A DNA stretch of 57,001 nt, taken from contig NZ_BBPM01000007.1 in assembly GCF_000787775.1 (NCBI RefSeq), positions 146,647 to 203,647 of the forward strand, written 5' to 3'. Below are positions 49,820 through 57,001 of the stretch, piece by piece (the first letter of the stretch is position 1; every line of letters begins with the position of its first letter). Under the pieces are notes generated by a model. The model worked only from the letters and a program-made list of their open reading frames with translations. It searched no databases and had not been told where the DNA came from. The DNA is from Streptacidiphilus carbonis. Its GTDB lineage: Bacteria > Actinomycetota > Actinomycetes > Streptomycetales > Streptomycetaceae. The translations under genes were made by a program, and so were the position numbers.

Positions 49820-51565
49820 ATGGCCTCCCGCCCGTCGCCCGCCGCCACCCTCAACGGAGGGGCTGCGCCCCGCACCTCCTCCGCCGACCCGACCGCCTCT
49901 GCCGCCGACTCCGGCCGCAGATCCGGCTGGTGGCGCGACGCGGTGATCTACCAGGTCTACCCGCGCAGTTTCGCCGACGCCGACGGCGACGGGATGGGCG
50001 ACCTGGAGGGCGTCCGCAGCCGGCTGCCGTACCTGCGGGACCTGGGCGTCGACGCGGTGTGGCTGTCCCCCTTCTACGCCTCCCCGCAGGCCGACGCCGG
50101 CTACGACGTCTCCGACTACCGGGTGGTCGACCCGATGTTCGGCGACCTCGCCGACGCCGTACGGATGGTCGAGGACGCCCACGGGCTGGGCCTGCGCGTG
50201 ATCGTGGACATCGTCCCCAACCACGTCTCGGACCAGCACCCCTGGTTCCGCCAGGCGCTGCGCGAGGGACCGGGCAGCCCGCTGCGGGAGCGGTTCCACT
50301 TCCGTTCGGGCCGCGGTGCGGACGGCGAACTGCCGCCCAACGACTGGGAGTCCATCTTCGGCGGCCCGGCCTGGACCCGGACCGCCGACGGTGACGGCGT
50401 CCCGGGGGAGTGGTACCTGCACCTCTTCGCCCCCGAGCAGCCCGACCTCAACTGGGAGAACGCCGCCGTCGCCGACGAGTTCCGCTCGGTACTGCGGTTC
50501 TGGCTGGACCTCGGCGTCGACGGCTTCCGCATCGACGTCGCCCACGGCCTGGTCAAGGCGGCCGGACTGCCCGACATCGGCCACCACGACCAGCTGCGGC
50601 TGCTCGGCAACGACGTGCTGCCCTTCTTCGACCAGGACGGCGTGCACGAGATCTACCGCGACTGGCGCCGCATCCTGGACGAGTACGGCACCGACCCGGA
50701 GACCCGCCGGATCGCCGTCGCCGAGGCCTGGACACCAACCGTCCAGCGCACCGCCAACTACCTGCGCCCGGACGAGCTGCACCAGGCCTTCAACTTCCAG
50801 TACCTGGGCACCGCCTGGGACGCCGAAGCGCTGCGCGAGGTGGTCGACCTGACCCTGGACGCGATGCGCCCGGTCGGCGCCCCGGCCACCTGGGTGCTGT
50901 CCAACCACGACGTGGTCCGCCACCTCACCCGGCTGGCCGGGCCCGCCGCCGGTGAGAACGCCGAGCAGGACCTGCGCCGCGCCCGGGCGGCGACGCTGCT
51001 GATGCTGGCGCTGCCCGGCTCCGCGTACCTCTACCAGGGCGAGGAGTTGGGCCTGCCGGAGGTCCTCGACCTGCCCGACGCGGTCCGCCAGGACCCGGCC
51101 TTCACCCGGGCCAAGGGCACCGGCGCCGAGGGGCAGGAGGGGATGCGCGACGGCTGCCGGGTCCCGCTGCCCTGGTCCGGCACCGAGGCCCCGTACGGCT
51201 TCGGCCCGGTCTCCGGAGGTCCCAGCTGGCTGCCGCAGCCCGCCGAGTGGGCCAAGCTCAGTGTCGAGGCGCAGACCCGCGACCGCAGCTCCACCCTGGA
51301 GCTGTACCGGGCCGCGCTGACGGCCCGTCGGGAGCACCCGGCACTGGGCACCGGCGACAGCGTGGAGTGGCTGGACGCCCCGGCCGGGGTGCTGGCCTTC
51401 CGCCGCAGCAGCCCCGACGGTGCGTTCGCCTGCTTCGCCAACACCGGCGACCAGGCGGTGCGGCTGACCGCTCCCGGCCGACTGCTGCTGGCCTCGGAGC
51501 CGGTCACCGTGGTCGACGACGAGCTCGTGCTGCCGGCCGACACCACCGTCTGGTGGGCCGTCTGA
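49820..51565 (+). CDS. aglA: GH13 alpha-glucosidase AglA
   Basis: 581-aa cytoplasmic alpha-glucosidase acting on imported maltose and maltodextrins. GH13 regions: I DIVPNHVSDQH, II GFRIDVAHGL (nucleophile Asp), III AVAEAWTP (acid/base Glu), IV LSNHDVVRH (Asp). Its first 35 residues are Ala/Ser/Pro-rich and precede WWRDAVIYQVYPRSFADADG. It is very similar in layout to the enzyme at 41748 but has the canonical GFRIDVAHG region. Position after malEFG matches the Streptomyces maltose operon. The next gene starts one base after its stop. Confidence 0.93.
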   Translation: MASRPSPAATLNGGAAPRTSSADPTASAADSGRRSGWWRDAVIYQVYPRSFADADGDGMGDLEGVRSRLPYLRDLGVDAVWLSPFYASPQADAGYDVSDYRVVDPMFGDLADAVRMVEDAHGLGLRVIVDIVPNHVSDQHPWFRQALREGPGSPLRERFHFRSGRGADGELPPNDWESIFGGPAWTRTADGDGVPGEWYLHLFAPEQPDLNWENAAVADEFRSVLRFWLDLGVDGFRIDVAHGLVKAAGLPDIGHHDQLRLLGNDVLPFFDQDGVHEIYRDWRRILDEYGTDPETRRIAVAEAWTPTVQRTANYLRPDELHQAFNFQYLGTAWDAEALREVVDLTLDAMRPVGAPATWVLSNHDVVRHLTRLAGPAAGENAEQDLRRARAATLLMLALPGSAYLYQGEELGLPEVLDLPDAVRQDPAFTRAKGTGAEGQEGMRDGCRVPLPWSGTEAPYGFGPVSGGPSWLPQPAEWAKLSVEAQTRDRSSTLELYRAALTARREHPALGTGDSVEWLDAPAGVLAFRRSSPDGAFACFANTGDQAVRLTAPGRLLLASEPVTVVDDELVLPADTTVWWAV

Positions 51566-51566
51566 C

Positions 51567-52664
51567 ATGCCCACTCACTCAGCGGCGTCGCCCAAGCCGG
51601 CCCCGGCCGCAGCCCCCGCTCCGGTCGGGACCCCGGCTGCGCCGACCGCCCGGCTCGCCGACATCGCCGCCCAGGCGGGGGTCAGCGAGGCGACCGTCTC
51701 CCGGGTCTTCAACGGCCGGGCCGGGGTCTCCCCGACGACCCGTCAGTCGGTGCTCGCCGCACTGGACGTGCTCGGCTACGACCGCCCGGTGCGGCTGCGG
51801 CAGCGCAGCGCCGGACTGATCGGGCTGATCACCCCCGAGCTCAACAACCCGATCTTCCCGGCGCTGGCCCAGGTCATCGAGCAGGTGCTGACCCGTTACG
51901 GCTACACCCCGCTGCTGTGCACCCAGACCCCCGGCGGTTCGACCGAGGACGAACTGGTCGACATGCTGGTGGAGCGGGGGGTCACCGGCATCGTGTTCGT
52001 CTCCGGACTGCACGCCGACACCACAGCCGACATGGAGCGCTACGCCCGACTGGCCGGCCGGGGCGTGCCGTTCGTGCTGATCAACGGCTACAACGAGCTG
52101 ATCTCCGCGCCGTTCGTGTCCCCGGACGACCGGGCCGCGATGCGGATGGCGGTGCAGCACCTGGTCGAGCTCGGCCACGAGCGGATCGGCCTGGCCCTGG
52201 GCCAGCGCCGGTTCGTCCCGGTGCTGCGCAAGCTGGAGGGCTTCACCGCGGCCTGCCGCGACATCCTCGGCCAGTCCGACCAGGACATCGAGTCCCGGAT
52301 CCAGCACACCCTGTTCAGCGTCGAGGGCGGCCACGCGGCAGCCGCGGCGCTGCTGGAGGCCGGCTGCACCGCGGTGGTCTGCGGCAGCGACCTGATGGCC
52401 TTCGGCGTCGTCAGGGCGGTCCGCCAGCACGGCCTCACCGTGCCGGGCGACGTTTCGGTGGTCGGTTTCGACGACTCCCCGCTGATCGCCTTCGCGGACC
52501 CGCCGCTGACGACGATCCGTCAGCCGGTCGAGGCGATGGGCGCGGCCGCGGTGGACGCGCTGCTGGAGGAGATCAACGGCAACGCGCTGCACCGCGCCGA
52601 GTTCGTCTTCCAGCCCGAGCTGGTCGTCCGGGGCTCCACCGGGGCGGCCCGCCCGCGCGTCTGA
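51567..52664 (+). CDS. MalR-type LacI-family regulator with Pro/Ala-rich N-terminal extension
   Basis: 365 aa. A 26-residue Ala/Pro-rich leader precedes the HTH (TARLADIAAQAGVSEATVSR, VFNGRAGVSPTTRQSVLAAL, DVLGYDRPVRLRQRS). The effector domain contains GLITPELNNPIFPALAQVIE and DVSVVGFDDSPLIAFADPPL. The ATG lies one base after the aglA stop, so it is probably the last gene of malEFG-aglA and would be raised together with its targets. A start nearer TARLAD would remove the leader. It is a close paralogue of the protein at 54191. Confidence 0.9.
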   Translation: MPTHSAASPKPAPAAAPAPVGTPAAPTARLADIAAQAGVSEATVSRVFNGRAGVSPTTRQSVLAALDVLGYDRPVRLRQRSAGLIGLITPELNNPIFPALAQVIEQVLTRYGYTPLLCTQTPGGSTEDELVDMLVERGVTGIVFVSGLHADTTADMERYARLAGRGVPFVLINGYNELISAPFVSPDDRAAMRMAVQHLVELGHERIGLALGQRRFVPVLRKLEGFTAACRDILGQSDQDIESRIQHTLFSVEGGHAAAAALLEAGCTAVVCGSDLMAFGVVRAVRQHGLTVPGDVSVVGFDDSPLIAFADPPLTTIRQPVEAMGAAAVDALLEEINGNALHRAEFVFQPELVVRGSTGAARPRV

Positions 52665-52686
52665 GGGGTCGCGCGGGACCGCACAG

Positions 52687-52733
52687 CGGCGCAGGGCCGC
52701 ACGGGAGGTGCCTCCCCGTGCGGTCCTGCGCCG
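52687..52733. terminator. very strong hairpin ending the maltose operon
   Basis: CGGCGCAGGGCCGCACGGG plus AGG pairs with its complement ending at 52733, with one mismatch, one bulged base and a 2-base loop: a stem of about 22 bp. It sits after the second LacI gene in the 212-bp gap before the MFS gene. Confidence 0.85.
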
Positions 52734-52876
52734 TGCGCGTGCGCGGGGCACCTGCGCGGCGCGTCGTGCGTCGGCGCCGGATCCGGAGCGCGGCCGCGGC
52801 CGGATAACCAGTGGCTCCGCCGCGGCACGCTGGCCAGACTGGGGCGGACCCAAGTCCCGCCGCTGTCAGGAGCACT

Positions 52877-54136
52877 GTGTTCTCCAGCTATCGCCGCACC
52901 CTGCAGGCGCCGGGGGCGGTGCCCTTCGTCCTGGCCGGGCTGCTGGCCAGGTTCCCCATCGGGATGTACAGCGTCGGGGCGGTCTTCATGATCACAGGCG
53001 CGGCCGGTTCCTACGAGCTGGCCGGCGCGCTCTCCGCCACCCTGCTGGTGGTCCTCGCCGTGGCGGGACCGCAGATCGCCCGGCTGACGGACCGCTGGGG
53101 CCAGGCCAGGGTCGCCGTCCCCGCGGTGCTGACCACCGTCACCGGCGGCTTCGCCGAACTGCTGTGCGTGCACTACCGCGGCCCGCACTGGCTGCTGTTC
53201 CTCACCGCCGCGATGACCGGCCTGGCCCCCAACACCGGCAGCATGTCCCGGGCCCGCTGGGCCGTGCTGCACCAGGGGAACGAGGAACTGCTGCACAGCG
53301 CCTACGCGCTGGACACCGTGGTCGACGAGCTGTGCTTCGTGCTGGGCCCGATCGCCGCCACCGCGTTGGCCACCTCCGTCTTCCCTTCGGCGGGCTATCT
53401 GACGGCGCAACTCCTGCTGCTGGCGGGCGTGCTGCTGTTCTGCGCCCAGCGGCGCACCGAGCCTCCGGTGACCCCGCGCGCCGGGCCGCAGGACGCGTCC
53501 GGCCCCGGCGGCTCCGCGCTGCGCACCCCGGCGCTGCGGGTGCTGCTGCCGACGCTGGCGGCCGTCGGCTCGGTGTTCGGGCTGATGGAGATCACCGTGA
53601 TCGGCTTCGCCGACGCGCACCACCACAAGCCCGCCGCCAGCCTGGTGCTCTCCTGCTACGCGCTGGGGTCCATGCTCTCCGGGATCGCCTTCGGGGTGTG
53701 GCGGCCGAAGGGCAGCCCGGCCCGGCAGCTGCCGCTGTTCCTGCTGCTGATGACCGGCATGCTGTCGCTGCTCTCCCTCGTCCGCACCCTCCCGGAGCTG
53801 GCGCTCGGGCTCCTGCTGGCGGGCCTCTGCACGGCGCCGACCCTGGTCACGGCGATGGGCCTGGTCCGCGACCGGGTCCCGGCGCACCAGTTGACCGAGG
53901 GCTTCAGCTGGACCACCACCGGGGTGATGGTCGGCGTCTCACTCGGGGCCGCGGCCGGCGGCTGGGCGGTTCAGCACCTGGGCCCGGGTGCGGGCTTCCA
54001 CATCCAGCCGGCCCTGAGCGGCCTGGCGATGCTCATCGCCCTGCTGGGCGGCCGCGCCCTGGCCGGACCGCCGGCGGACGCCCGCGCCGATGCGGAACCG
54101 TCCGAAGCCGTTGGGACGTCCGCCCACGTGCAATAA
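52877..54136 (+). CDS. MFS transporter
   Basis: 419 aa with about 12 membrane segments. MFS signatures include ARLTDRWGQARVAVPA (cytoplasmic loop 2-3, D-R-x-G-Q-type) and a long central loop at about 200-220. Other stretches: FVLAGLLARFPIGMYSVGAV, LCFVLGPIAATALATS, GFSWTTTGVMVGVSLGAAAG. The GTG start follows AGGAG by four bases. It resembles the actinobacterial drug/sugar efflux-type MFS proteins; location between two sugar regulators allows sugar export or release of toxic sugar phosphates, but this is a guess. Confidence 0.88.
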   Translation: MFSSYRRTLQAPGAVPFVLAGLLARFPIGMYSVGAVFMITGAAGSYELAGALSATLLVVLAVAGPQIARLTDRWGQARVAVPAVLTTVTGGFAELLCVHYRGPHWLLFLTAAMTGLAPNTGSMSRARWAVLHQGNEELLHSAYALDTVVDELCFVLGPIAATALATSVFPSAGYLTAQLLLLAGVLLFCAQRRTEPPVTPRAGPQDASGPGGSALRTPALRVLLPTLAAVGSVFGLMEITVIGFADAHHHKPAASLVLSCYALGSMLSGIAFGVWRPKGSPARQLPLFLLLMTGMLSLLSLVRTLPELALGLLLAGLCTAPTLVTAMGLVRDRVPAHQLTEGFSWTTTGVMVGVSLGAAAGGWAVQHLGPGAGFHIQPALSGLAMLIALLGGRALAGPPADARADAEPSEAVGTSAHVQ

Positions 54137-54141
54137 GGTGC

Positions 54142-54181
54142 CTGCTGTGTACAGCAGACGAAGACTGCTCGACGAAGACTG
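54142..54181. promoter_or_regulatory. 16-bp palindrome and 11-bp direct repeat before the third LacI gene
   Basis: CTGCTGT-gt-ACAGCAG (54142-54157) is a perfect palindrome. GACGAAGACTG occurs twice (54157-54167 and 54171-54181) with a 3-base spacer. Both lie in the 54-bp gap before the TTG start, suitable for autoregulation. Confidence 0.5.
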
Positions 54182-54190
54182 GGGACCCCT

Positions 54191-55216
54191 TTGAACACAG
54201 CGCGGCTCGCGGACATCGCCGCCCAGGCCGGGGTGAGCGAGGCCACCGTCTCCCGGGTGCTCAACGGCAAGCCGGGGGTCTCCGCCACCACCCGGCAGAC
54301 GGTGATCGCCGCCCTCGACGTCCTGGGGTACGAGCGGCCGACCCGGCTGCGCCAGCGCAGCGCGGGTCTGATCGGGCTGATCACCCCGGAGTTGAGCAAT
54401 CCGATCTTCCCGGCCTTCACCCAGGTCATCGAGCAGGTGCTGACCCGCTACGGCTACACCCCGGTGCTCTGCACCCAGACCCCCGGCGGCTCCACCGAGG
54501 ACGAGCTGGTGGAGCTGCTGGTGGAGCGGGGGGTGACCGGCATCGTCTTCATCTCCGGGCTGCACGCCGACACCAGCGCCGACACCGAGCGCTACGCCCG
54601 GCTGACCGGCAAGGGCGTGCCCTTCGTCATGATCAACGGCTACAGCTCCAAGATCGCCGCCCCGTTCATCTCCCCGGACGACCGGGCCGCGATGCAGATG
54701 GCGGTGCAGCACCTGGCCGGCCTGGGCCACCAGCGGATCGGTCTCGCGGTGGGTCCGGCCCGGTTCGTGCCGGTGGAGCGCAAGCTGGAGGGCTTCGCCG
54801 ACGCCATGCGGACCCAGTTGGGCATGGCCGCCGCCGAGTCGTCCGACCTGGTCCAGCACTCGCTGTTCAGCGTGGAGGGCGGCCAGGCGGCCGCCGGCGC
54901 GCTGCTCGACAAGGGCTGCACGGCGATCGTCTGCGGCAGCGACCTGATGGCGTTCGGCGCGATCCGCGGTGCGCGCTCGCGCGGGTTGAGCGTGCCGGGC
55001 GACGTGTCGGTGGTCGGTTTCGACGACTCCCCGCTGATCGCCTTCGCGGACCCGCCGCTGACGACGATCCGTCAGCCGGTCGAGGCGATGGGCGCGGCGG
55101 CGGTCAACGTGCTGCTGGAGGAGATCGGCGGCAACCCGGCGCAGCGCGGCGAGTTCGTGTTCCAGCCGGAGCTGGTGGTCCGCGGCTCCACCGGCGCGGC
55201 CCGGCCGCGCGCCTGA
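54191..55216 (+). CDS. MalR-type LacI-family regulator
   Basis: 341 aa. HTH: NTARLADIAAQAGVSEATVS, RVLNGKPGVSATTRQTVIAA, LDVLGYERPTRLRQRS, closely matching the Streptomyces maltose repressor MalR. The effector domain shows GLITPELSNPIFPAFTQVIE, APFISPDDRAAMQMAV and SVVGFDDSPLIAFADPPL. The TTG start has GGGGA five bases upstream. It is the most MalR-like of the three regulators, yet it lies behind an MFS gene and not upstream of malE. A 92-bp block is identical to the paralogue at 51567. Confidence 0.92.
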   Translation: MNTARLADIAAQAGVSEATVSRVLNGKPGVSATTRQTVIAALDVLGYERPTRLRQRSAGLIGLITPELSNPIFPAFTQVIEQVLTRYGYTPVLCTQTPGGSTEDELVELLVERGVTGIVFISGLHADTSADTERYARLTGKGVPFVMINGYSSKIAAPFISPDDRAAMQMAVQHLAGLGHQRIGLAVGPARFVPVERKLEGFADAMRTQLGMAAAESSDLVQHSLFSVEGGQAAAGALLDKGCTAIVCGSDLMAFGAIRGARSRGLSVPGDVSVVGFDDSPLIAFADPPLTTIRQPVEAMGAAAVNVLLEEIGGNPAQRGEFVFQPELVVRGSTGAARPRA

Positions 55217-55253
55217 CGGCTCGGCGCGGCAGAGCACAGCGCAGACAGCACAG

Positions 55254-55284
55254 CGGACGGCGGGGCGCCGGGCCCCGCCGTCCG
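55254..55284. terminator. perfect 13-bp hairpin between convergent genes
   Basis: CGGACGGCGGGGC pairs with GCCCCGCCGTCCG across a 5-base loop, between the third LacI gene and the CbiX-like gene. Confidence 0.8.
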
Positions 55285-55299
55285 TGTGGTTCCGCCCGC

Positions 55300-56190
55300 T
55301 CAGACCAGGTCGGGGTCCAGCTCGATGCCCAGTGCCGTCAGGTACAGGCCGAGGACCAGCCGGGCCACCGTCGGGTACGCCCCCAGCGGCTCCGACGCCT
55401 GGCACTCGGCCTCCGCCGGCACGGACTTGAGCAGGTCCGGGTCCACCTCGGGGCCGAAGAGGTAGGGCGCGAGCGCGGGCTGCGCGCAGCCGGTCTCGCG
55501 CAGGTGCGCGGCCGCCGCCGTGACCGAACCGGGCTCGTCCAGCGCGGCCGCCACCACGGGCACGGCCAGCCGGGCGGCCAGCAGCACCGCGGTCACCTCG
55601 GCGAGCTGCAGCGACTCGGCCCCGCCGACCGTGGCGAGCACGATGCCGTCGGCGGAGGTGTTGACCGCGAACAGCCTGGCCCGGTCGGCCCGGGCCAGCC
55701 CGGCCTCTGACAGCCGCACATGCAGCGCCTCGGCCAGCAGCGGGTGCGGTCCGAGCGTGTCGGTGACCCTGACCTCGCCGGGGATGCCGCTCACGGCGGA
55801 CCGGAAGGAGTCGGAGGGACCGGGAAGCAGCGGCACGACCACCGGGGCCGGACGGCCCTCCGCGGCGGCGGCGCTCAGCAGCGCGGCCAGCGTCGGGGCC
55901 TCGGCGGAGTCGCCCTCCGTACCGGCGCCGGGCTCGGTGCCGGCTTCGGTGCTGGTGGAGGGCAGGTAGGCGGCCCGGGCGTCGATCCCGGACTGCTCGG
56001 CCCGGATCAGCGAGACCAACTCGTCGGCGATCTGCCGGGTGGCCTGGGTGGCCTCCGCAGGTACGGCCAGAAGCAGCGCGGGGGCCTCCGCGGGGATCTC
56101 GTGGCGTTCGGGCCGACGGTGCCGACCGCGTGCCCGGGTGCCGGGCGTGCGGACGGGCAGCGGTGTGCTGGGGATGGCGGCAGAGCTCAT
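55300..56190 (-). CDS. CbiX/sirohydrochlorin-chelatase-like protein
   Basis: 296 aa. After a basic leader (TPGTRARGRHRRPERHE) come two similar halves: APALLLAVPAEATQATRQIA with VVVPLLPGPSDSFRSAV, and DGIVLATVGGAESLQLAEVT with VVAAALDEPGSVTAAAAHL and PALAPYLFGPEVDPDLLKS. This layout matches actinobacterial proteins annotated as sirohydrochlorin chelatase, but the histidine pair of true CbiX/CbiK enzymes is not obvious in the first half, so catalysis is uncertain. No SD is seen; TACGAT lies 8 bases before the ATG (minus strand), which suits a leaderless transcript. Confidence 0.65.
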   Translation of the reverse strand: MSSAAIPSTPLPVRTPGTRARGRHRRPERHEIPAEAPALLLAVPAEATQATRQIADELVSLIRAEQSGIDARAAYLPSTSTEAGTEPGAGTEGDSAEAPTLAALLSAAAAEGRPAPVVVPLLPGPSDSFRSAVSGIPGEVRVTDTLGPHPLLAEALHVRLSEAGLARADRARLFAVNTSADGIVLATVGGAESLQLAEVTAVLLAARLAVPVVAAALDEPGSVTAAAAHLRETGCAQPALAPYLFGPEVDPDLLKSVPAEAECQASEPLGAYPTVARLVLGLYLTALGIELDPDLV

Positions 56191-56532
56191 GTCGGACGAT
56201 CGTAGGTCATCTGTGCGGACTGCTGAAGTCGGGCACCCTTCTTTGCGACTCAGCGGCGAGGCCATACCCGCTGAATCATCATCAATACGGACATATATTC
56301 ACCGCCCGACGGTCGCGTGCAACCGGATCACGGTGAGCAGCGTCACATAGCTGTGCGACGCACATGATTACTGACTGTGTGTCACCGGGGCGCTGCGCGC
56401 TGTGGATCTTGAAAGTGACTCGACGGCACGTTGCAGTGCGACCGTAGCCGAGAGCGACGAGTCGGGTGGCAAATGTCCCTTTCGATCCGTCAGCCCGACA
56501 TTGCGGAGCGGAAGTTGTCACATGTGGTGAAC

Positions 56533-56564
56533 GCACGTGCACGCGCATAAGCAGCTGCACGTGC
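56533..56564. repeat. two GCACGTGC palindromes 24 bp apart
   Basis: GCACGTGC occurs at 56533-56540 and 56557-56564, with GCAGCTGC overlapping the second and ACGTGCAGTG at 56586-56595. They lie in the 455-bp intergenic region 56191-56645, which has no gene that I can support, about 80-110 bases before the DUF397 gene. Confidence 0.55.
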
Positions 56565-56645
56565 AACTGCACTGGCGATATCATTACGTGCAGTGAGGCG
56601 CCTCTCTGGCCCATCCTGCACGGCTCGTACAACCAGGAGACACCG

Positions 56646-56888
56646 ATGCTTCGCATGTACAACGGCATGGCCGCCACGGAGATCGAGGGTGTGGTCTGGC
56701 AGAAGAGCCGTCTGAGCAATTCGCAGGGTGACTGTGTCGAGTTGGCCCGGCTCGCGGACGGGGATGTGGCGGTGCGCAACTCGCGGTTCCCGGACGGGCC
56801 GGCCCTGATCTACACGCGGGCCGAGATTGCGGCGCTGATCGACGGGATGAAGAAGGGCGAGTTCGACCACCTCGCCGAGCCGGCCTGA
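56646..56888 (+). CDS. DUF397-domain small protein
   Basis: 80 aa, probably a small cytoplasmic regulator. WQKSRLSNSQGDCVELARLA followed by VAVRNSRFPDGPALIYTRAE is the DUF397 signature, found in many streptomycete proteins next to XRE-type regulators (WhiJ-like systems). AGGAG lies about 8 bases before the ATG. No XRE partner is present upstream; it may lie beyond the right edge or this may be an orphan. Confidence 0.88.
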   Translation: MLRMYNGMAATEIEGVVWQKSRLSNSQGDCVELARLADGDVAVRNSRFPDGPALIYTRAEIAALIDGMKKGEFDHLAEPA

Positions 56889-56970
56889 GCGAGGCTCCCC
56901 GAAGGACCTGCTGGACACCTGACCGAACGGCCGGCCGGGCGGACCGGTGGACGCCCGGAGCGGCGGTGGC

Positions 56971-57001
56971 GGGGGGTCACTCCCCCCCCTCCCCCCCCCC
57001 C
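56971..57001. repeat. low-complexity G/C homopolymer tract at the right edge
   Basis: GGGGGG-tcact-CCCCCCCC-t-CCCCCCCCCCC. Runs of this length are hard to sequence and assemble and may mark a contig end. Confidence 0.7.

Noticed and set aside
56466-56645. 60-codon Cys-rich N-terminal extension of the DUF397 protein
   Set aside because: Codon bias is poor, it covers the palindrome cluster, and a good SD precedes the internal ATG at 56646.
1-57001. tRNA, rRNA, prophage or transposase genes
   Set aside because: No cloverleaf, ribosomal or mobile-element sequence was recognised in any intergenic gap.

Overview
The base composition (very high G+C, strong GC bias at third codon positions), the frequent GTG/TTG starts, the 4-base ATGA/GTGA gene overlaps and the gene content (conservon genes, MalR-type LacI regulators, DUF397 protein, sugar ABC importers without their own ATPase) point to a chromosomal segment of a Streptomycetaceae actinomycete (Streptomyces, Kitasatospora or Streptacidiphilus). 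I see no tRNA, rRNA, CRISPR array, insertion sequence or prophage.

Left part (1-14.4 kb). A minus-strand purine operon encodes the three subunits of a xanthine dehydrogenase (FAD, 2Fe-2S, molybdopterin), a candidate small histidine-rich protein and an NCS2 purine permease that runs off the left edge. Divergent from it are an M3 oligopeptidase and a PucR-type regulator that may serve the purine genes. Then come a CUT2-type simple-sugar ABC importer (binding lipoprotein, permease, single-domain ATPase), a ROK sugar kinase and a methyltransferase.

Middle part (14.4-36.1 kb). A membrane Ser/Thr kinase and a metallo-hydrolase are followed by two divergent pairs around one 34-bp palindrome: DedA + PAP2 phosphatase on the left, BlaI-type repressor + M56 membrane protease on the right. 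This looks like a sensor-repressor controlling undecaprenyl-phosphate recycling. YjbQ, a secreted SGNH esterase, a long-chain acyl-CoA ligase and an alpha/beta hydrolase follow. A conservon (CvnA sensor kinase, CvnB roadblock, CvnC DUF742) is present, but its GTPase partner CvnD lies 3.4 kb away, behind a Tat-type amine oxidase and next to a proline-rich tail-anchored protein and a DUF4239 membrane protein. PhzF, a calcineurin-type phosphoesterase and a large polytopic membrane protein complete this part.

Right part (36-57 kb). Two parallel alpha-glucoside uptake systems, each with binding lipoprotein, two permeases and a GH13 alpha-glucosidase, surround a tyrosine-catabolic operon (homogentisate dioxygenase, fumarylacetoacetase). 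Neither importer has an ATPase gene; in Streptomyces this is usually supplied by the shared MsiK. Three LacI/MalR-type regulators accompany them; two are close paralogues with a 92-bp identical block that suggests gene conversion. Both importers carry a strong hairpin between the binding-protein gene and the permease genes. An MFS transporter, a CbiX-like protein and a DUF397 protein end the window, which finishes in a poly-C tract.
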